The notes under the pieces were generated by a model. It made no database searches and was not told the origin of the DNA. It saw only the letters and a program-made list of their open reading frames with translations. A stretch of DNA of 19,037 nt from Candidatus Omnitrophota bacterium (GTDB lineage Bacteria; Omnitrophota; Koll11; Gygaellales; Profunditerraquicolaceae), in NCBI GenBank assembly GCA_028712045.1, contig JAQTRA010000010.1, positions 1 to 19,037 of the forward strand. Direction: 5' to 3'. Of the stretch, positions 15,826 to 19,037 are shown in pieces. Both the position numbers and the translations under genes were made by a program. The stretch's first letter is position 1. Every line of letters begins with the position of its first letter.

Positions 15826-17220
15826 ATGAAAATTTTATTTTTTAAGCTGCTTTCATTATTCCTGCTTTCTCTTTGCCTGGGAATTGGCGCTCATTCCTTC
15901 GGAATGAACGCGCATCAGGCCCTTTCCTTAAGTATATTTTCCGCTTCTATTCTGGGAACGCTTTTTTTCTGGGATTTCCGCCTCAGTTTTGCTTTCATTG
16001 GGACATCCGTATTACTGATGACCAAAACCATTGATTTAGAGCATGTCATCGAATTCTCATCTCTGGAAGTAATCCTTTTCCTGGTGGGGATGATGGTAAT
16101 TATCGGCTTACTGAAAGATTGCGGAGTTTTTGCCTGGATTGTCAGCCTGATCCTGCGCATTCCCAGGTTAACCGGCAGGAAGTTTGCTTTATTTATAGCC
16201 CTGATATCCGCGTTGCTGGCCTGCACCATTGATGAGGTAACTTCGATTATCTTTATGGTTGTGGCGATCCTGGAAATTTGTGACTATTTTGAGACTAATC
16301 CGGTGCCTTTTGTGATTATTTCCGTGTTGGCGACTAATATTGGCTCGGCAGCTACGGTCTTAGGTAACCCCATAGGAATACTTATCGCTTCGAAATCCGG
16401 CCTGACTTTTGAAGATTTTATTGTTAAAGCCTTTCCATTGGCGGTAGTTTGTTTATTGGTTACTACTGTCATCCTTTTATTTTGGTATAGAAAATCAATC
16501 AAAGTTCTTGATGGCCAGATCAAAAGATTAGGGGCTAATGAAATGTTGATTAAGTTGATTTCGGTACCTCCGGAAAAGGATTTAAAAATAAGCTTAGGGA
16601 TATTTGCAATAATGTTAGTTTTTATATCTTTGCATCATCGTATGGAAGTGGCCTGGGGGTTACCGGCTAATACTGTTTTATTAGTCGTGCCGCTGGTCGC
16701 CAGCGGTTTGGTAATGATCTGGAAGCACCAGAAGGCCAGAAAATATATTGAAAAAGACGTGGAATGGTGGACGCTGCTTTTCTTTCTGCTTTTGTTTGTT
16801 CAGGCCGGGACATTAAAATATACCGGAGCCACTATTTTTATTGCCAAACATATGCTGGCGGCAACCGGTAATAATCTTGATCTTTTGATTTCCAGCGTGC
16901 TCTGGATAAGCACCATCGGCTCAAGCATATTGGATAATGTAGTTTTAGTAGCGGCTTTTATTCCGGTGGTGCAGGGATTTCAAAGTTTAAATATAAATTT
17001 GCAGCCATTATGGTGGGCGTTGCTTTTTGGGGGATGCCTGGGAGGTAATATTACCTTAATCGGTTCCACGGCCAATATCGTAGCCATTGGCATGGTTGAA
17101 AAAGAAGATCGTATCAAGATAAGTTTTCTTACCTGGTTTTGGGTGGGTTTAACCGTGGGCCTGATTACGACATTAATTGTTATGGCTGCGCTTTTGTTTA
17201 TTCCGTTTTACAGAGCTTGA
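15826..17220 (+). CDS. ArsB/NhaD/DASS-superfamily ion permease
   Basis: A 464-residue integral membrane transporter with about 11-12 hydrophobic segments. It belongs to the ion transporter superfamily that includes ArsB, NhaD, citrate carriers and the P protein. Its two pseudo-symmetric signature hairpins are visible: NIGSAATVLGNPIGILIASKSG (about residues 168-189) in the first half, and GGNITLIGSTANIVAIGMVEKE in the second. In this superfamily such sequences line the transport path. The substrate (organic anion, arsenite or Na+/H+ exchange) cannot be assigned. It starts 4 bases after bioY with no obvious ribosome site, so it probably relies on coupled translation. Confidence 0.85.
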   Translation: MKILFFKLLSLFLLSLCLGIGAHSFGMNAHQALSLSIFSASILGTLFFWDFRLSFAFIGTSVLLMTKTIDLEHVIEFSSLEVILFLVGMMVIIGLLKDCGVFAWIVSLILRIPRLTGRKFALFIALISALLACTIDEVTSIIFMVVAILEICDYFETNPVPFVIISVLATNIGSAATVLGNPIGILIASKSGLTFEDFIVKAFPLAVVCLLVTTVILLFWYRKSIKVLDGQIKRLGANEMLIKLISVPPEKDLKISLGIFAIMLVFISLHHRMEVAWGLPANTVLLVVPLVASGLVMIWKHQKARKYIEKDVEWWTLLFFLLLFVQAGTLKYTGATIFIAKHMLAATGNNLDLLISSVLWISTIGSSILDNVVLVAAFIPVVQGFQSLNINLQPLWWALLFGGCLGGNITLIGSTANIVAIGMVEKEDRIKISFLTWFWVGLTVGLITTLIVMAALLFIPFYRA

Positions 17221-17249
17221 CAAATATAAGAAACAGTGTTAATTATATT
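17217..17249 (+). promoter_or_regulatory. Possible promoter for the secreted protein gene
   Basis: TTGACA, a perfect -35 match (17217-17222), overlaps the permease stop codon. The -10 is unclear: GTTAAT has a 15-base spacing, and TATATT (17244-17249) has a spacing of 21. A strong ribosome site AAGGAGG (17257-17263) follows. Support is weak. Confidence 0.28.
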
Positions 17250-17270
17250 AATATACAAGGAGGCGCGAAA

Positions 17271-17822
17271 ATGAATCTCGCAAAGGTTTCAGGTATTTTT
17301 GTTTTTATCTTATTCATAGCCATGAGCACTTTGGTTGTTTTCGCCCAGGATGCAATTGTCCTAAATTCAAATGATCTCCTGCCTGCGCCGATGCTGGAAA
17401 GTTCTGCGGATATGGAAGGCAATATGCAGTGGGTCTGGGGAGAAGTAACTAACCTAGATACCCAAGCTAATACATTTAGCTTAAAATACCTTGATTATGA
17501 AAATGACCAGGAGAAAGAATTAGCAGTTGTGGTGGATGAAAATACTACTTATGAAAACGTGAAGAATCTTAATGAGATTAAGATTAAAGATACCCTAAGC
17601 GTAGATTATAAAGTAGCAACTGACGGAAGGAATATTGCTAAAAATATAAGCCTGGAAAAGCCAGAAACTTTTCCGGCTGATGCGCAAGATTCTGCTGCCG
17701 GTAATGCACAATTAAGCGTTCCTCCTGCGCCAACCGCTGCTCCGGTTTTAGAACAGCCAACCGCTGCGCCAGAAACAGTTGCGCCAGAAGTAGCGCCGGC
17801 TGCTGTACAGCAAGCTCAATAA
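17271..17822 (+). CDS. Secreted protein with a small beta domain and Ala/Pro-rich tail
   Basis: A 183-residue exported protein of unknown function. A Sec signal peptide covers about residues 1-25, with likely cleavage after VFAQ or FAQ-D. A small beta-rich domain (about 58-135) begins WVWGEVTNLDTQANTFSLKY and continues with VVVDENTTYENV and IKIKDTLSVDYKVATDGRNIA. This resembles the OB-like DUF5666 style of periplasmic domain, which is inference. The last 40 residues are low-complexity Pro/Ala/Glu/Val, probably a flexible or wall-spanning tail. ATG 17271 is chosen because AAGGAGG lies 7 bases upstream and the signal peptide begins there; an earlier in-frame start at 17139 lies inside the permease gene and is rejected. 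Confidence 0.8.
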   Translation: MNLAKVSGIFVFILFIAMSTLVVFAQDAIVLNSNDLLPAPMLESSADMEGNMQWVWGEVTNLDTQANTFSLKYLDYENDQEKELAVVVDENTTYENVKNLNEIKIKDTLSVDYKVATDGRNIAKNISLEKPETFPADAQDSAAGNAQLSVPPAPTAAPVLEQPTAAPETVAPEVAPAAVQQAQ

Positions 17823-17843
17823 TTATTCAAATTGATAAGTATT

Positions 17844-17873
17844 TTTAGGCAGGGAATTGTATCCCTGCCTAAA
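17844..17873 (+). terminator. Perfect 12-bp hairpin between genes
   Basis: TTTAGGCAGGGA (17844-17855) pairs perfectly with TCCCTGCCTAAA (17862-17873) over the 6-base loop ATTGTA. Only a short TTAT follows, so termination without a T-run is uncertain; it may instead stabilise the upstream mRNA. It lies in the 60-base gap before the phosphatase gene. Confidence 0.55.
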
Positions 17874-17882
17874 TTATCTCCA

Positions 17883-18521
17883 ATGCAAAAGATAAAATTA
17901 ATCATTTTTGATTTAGATGGTACTTTGGTGGATGCCTATCGGGCAATAGAAATTAGCTTTAACTATTGCCTGCGTAAGCTTAAACTTAAACCAGTCAGGC
18001 CGGCGATTATCCGCCGGGCAGTTGGTTGGGGGGATAAATTCCTGCTGGCGCCATTTGTGAATAAGCAGGATCTGGATACTATCCTTTCTGTTTATCGTAA
18101 GCATCATAAACAAAGCCTGCTTAGGTATTCTAAGCTTTATCCGAAGGCGCGTTTGCTTTTACGGCAGTTTAAGGCTCAGGGCTATAAATTAGCAGTAGCC
18201 AGTAACCGGCCAACTGAGTTTTCTCTGATCTTGTTAAAGCATTTGCGGATTAGGGAGTTCTTTGATTTTGTCCTTTGCGCAGATTCATTAAAACATGGCA
18301 AACCTGCTCCGGAAATTTTAAATAAAATAGTGCGCAGGTTCGCGTTGCCTAAATCCCAGGTTTTATATGTAGGCGATATGGTTCTGGATGCCCAGGCCGG
18401 AAGAAGGGCAGGGATTAAAACAATCATCGTCACTACCGGCTCCAGCGGTTTAGCTGAAATTAAAAAAGAGCAGCCGGCTAAAATAATCCCGGAAATTAGT
18501 AAATTAGCCGGTTTAATCTAA
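17883..18521 (+). CDS. HAD-superfamily phosphatase, phosphoglycolate-phosphatase-like
   Basis: A 212-residue cytosolic hydrolase of the HAD family, subgroup with an alpha-helical cap (Gph/PpaX/YjjG-like). All four motifs are visible: D10-L-D12-G-T (nucleophile and acid/base), S107 in VASNRP, K140 in HGKPAPE, and G164-D165 with D169 in VGDMVLDAQAG. A magnesium-dependent phosphate-ester hydrolysis is expected, but the substrate (phosphoglycolate, pyrophosphate or a sugar phosphate) cannot be fixed. ATG 17883 is chosen because it begins the family-typical MQKIKLIIFDLDGTL. A TTG at 17832 is open in frame, but translation from it would read through the hairpin and is rejected. No clear Shine-Dalgarno precedes the ATG. 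Confidence 0.87.
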   Translation: MQKIKLIIFDLDGTLVDAYRAIEISFNYCLRKLKLKPVRPAIIRRAVGWGDKFLLAPFVNKQDLDTILSVYRKHHKQSLLRYSKLYPKARLLLRQFKAQGYKLAVASNRPTEFSLILLKHLRIREFFDFVLCADSLKHGKPAPEILNKIVRRFALPKSQVLYVGDMVLDAQAGRRAGIKTIIVTTGSSGLAEIKKEQPAKIIPEISKLAGLI

Positions 18522-18539
18522 ATCCTGATGATGTTTACC

Positions 18540-18568
18540 TTGACAGTTAGATTAATCGGTAATATATT
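18540..18568 (+). promoter_or_regulatory. Near-consensus sigma70 promoter for the CsgG-like gene
   Basis: Perfect TTGACA (18540-18545), a 17-base spacer and TATATT (18563-18568, 5 of 6). Transcription would begin near 18575, only a few bases before GTG 18579, which argues for that start over the upstream ATG 18528. Confidence 0.55.
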
Positions 18569-18578
18569 AAAAAGCAAG

Positions 18579-19037
18579 GTGGAAAGAAACTTCAGGTTAT
18601 TTGTCTGGGTGGCGGTACTATTTTTGGCAGGGTGTTTTTCTACCCAGCCGCATACCCAATTAGACAAGAGCCTGACTGGAGAAGTTTTAGAGGCGTATTC
18701 TGGCCCTAAGGCAAAATTAGCGATTAGCGATTTTGAATTGAAAACATCCGGAGCCAACACTGAAGTGGGATTGGCTTTAAAAGATGCTTTCATCAGTATA
18801 TTAAATAATAGCCAGCGATTTTTGATTGTCCCTTTAGCGGAAGCGGATTTAGTGATTAGTGTTGATATTAATGAGTTTGTTCCGGAGAGTTCAGGCGGAA
18901 AATCCGGGATAGGCGGCGGGGGCAGCGGCCAGGATAGTTTTATGGGAGGGTTATTGGGCCCGGCTTTAAGCAAATCGAACATGCAATTAGGTTTGCGCAT
19001 TATTGATCATGCCAGCTCAAGCGTAATCAGTAACCAG
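18579..19037 (+). CDS. CsgG/HfaB-like lipoprotein, 3' partial
   Basis: An open frame runs to the window edge (153 codons visible). From GTG 18579 it begins with a short lipoprotein signal, FVWVAVLFLAGC, with the lipid-modified cysteine at residue 19. Then YSGPKAKLAISDFELKTSG, GLALKDAFISILNNSQRFLIVP and ADLVISVDINEFVPESSGG match the CsgG family layout, and a glycine-rich loop (GKSGIGGGGSGQ) and LGLRIIDHAS follow. CsgG proteins form outer-membrane secretion pores for curli and holdfast-type amyloids, though many distant homologues have unknown roles. ATG 18528 (17 residues earlier) is an alternative start; the near-consensus promoter lying between the two favours GTG 18579. The gene's end and any partners lie outside the window. 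Confidence 0.75.
   Translation, partial: MERNFRLFVWVAVLFLAGCFSTQPHTQLDKSLTGEVLEAYSGPKAKLAISDFELKTSGANTEVGLALKDAFISILNNSQRFLIVPLAEADLVISVDINEFVPESSGGKSGIGGGGSGQDSFMGGLLGPALSKSNMQLGLRIIDHASSSVISNQ

Noticed and set aside
15915..16229. Minus-strand open frame in the permease gene
   Set aside because: No family resemblance; it is opposite a clear membrane protein gene and has no ribosome site.
17139..17270. Earlier start for the secreted protein
   Set aside because: It lies within the permease gene in another frame; AAGGAGG and the signal peptide fix the start at 17271.
17832..17882. TTG start extending the HAD phosphatase upstream
   Set aside because: It would translate a perfect 12-bp hairpin; the family N-terminus begins at ATG 17883.
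1..19037. CRISPR array, tRNA, rRNA, integrase or transposase gene
   Set aside because: No regularly spaced repeats, cloverleaf sequence, rRNA core motif or recombinase signature was seen.

Overview
The window is a gene-dense, moderately AT-rich piece of bacterial chromosome. Nearly all genes are on the + strand; the only clear minus-strand gene is a cation-efflux transporter at 10975-11853. Genes for apolipoprotein N-acyltransferase, an LpxL/HtrB-type lipid acyltransferase, lipobox-type lipoproteins, a CsgG-like lipoprotein and a type IV pilus retraction-type ATPase point to a diderm (Gram-negative) bacterium. The protein style (a PEGA-domain anchor next to a membrane glycosyltransferase, small operons, divergent core proteins) would fit an uncultivated lineage such as Omnitrophota, but that placement is an impression and is not proven by the sequence. 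The genetic code is standard: TGA is used as a stop, and prfB carries the usual TGA-dependent frameshift.

Region 1 (about 1-10399) is a tightly packed co-directional run. It holds the tail of a probable membrane protein, a UvrC-like nuclease lacking the usual C-terminal helix-hairpin-helix module, a PEGA-domain membrane protein, a processive-type GT2 glycosyltransferase, a PilT/PilU-like ATPase with an altered Walker B motif, prfB with programmed +1 frameshifting, secA, and lnt. Genes overlap or are separated by only a few bases, so this is probably one or two transcription units. It combines DNA repair, surface glycan and pilus functions, translation termination, and the export and lipidation of secreted proteins.

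Region 2 (10397-10485) is an 89-bp nested inverted repeat: 22-bp perfect outer arms around a 30-bp perfect inner palindrome. It separates lnt from a small M23 endopeptidase gene and is the most unusual non-coding object in the window.

Region 3 (10493-15115) holds the M23 peptidase and, convergent with it, a CDF metal exporter. Divergent from the exporter are a PIG-L-type deacetylase lipoprotein, an adenosine-specific-kinase family protein, an LpxL-like acyltransferase and a 73-residue membrane protein with a Cys-Cys...Cys-Cys head. The 77-bp divergent intergenic region has a -10-like element exactly 6 bases from the start codon on both strands, suggesting leaderless transcripts.

Region 4 (15139-19037) begins with a strong intrinsic terminator. 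It continues with a promoter and bioY (biotin uptake), an ArsB/DASS-type permease, a secreted Ala/Pro-tailed protein, a HAD phosphatase, and the 5' part of a CsgG-like lipoprotein cut by the window end. No tRNA, rRNA, CRISPR array or transposase gene was seen, and no gene-free stretch exceeds 300 bases.
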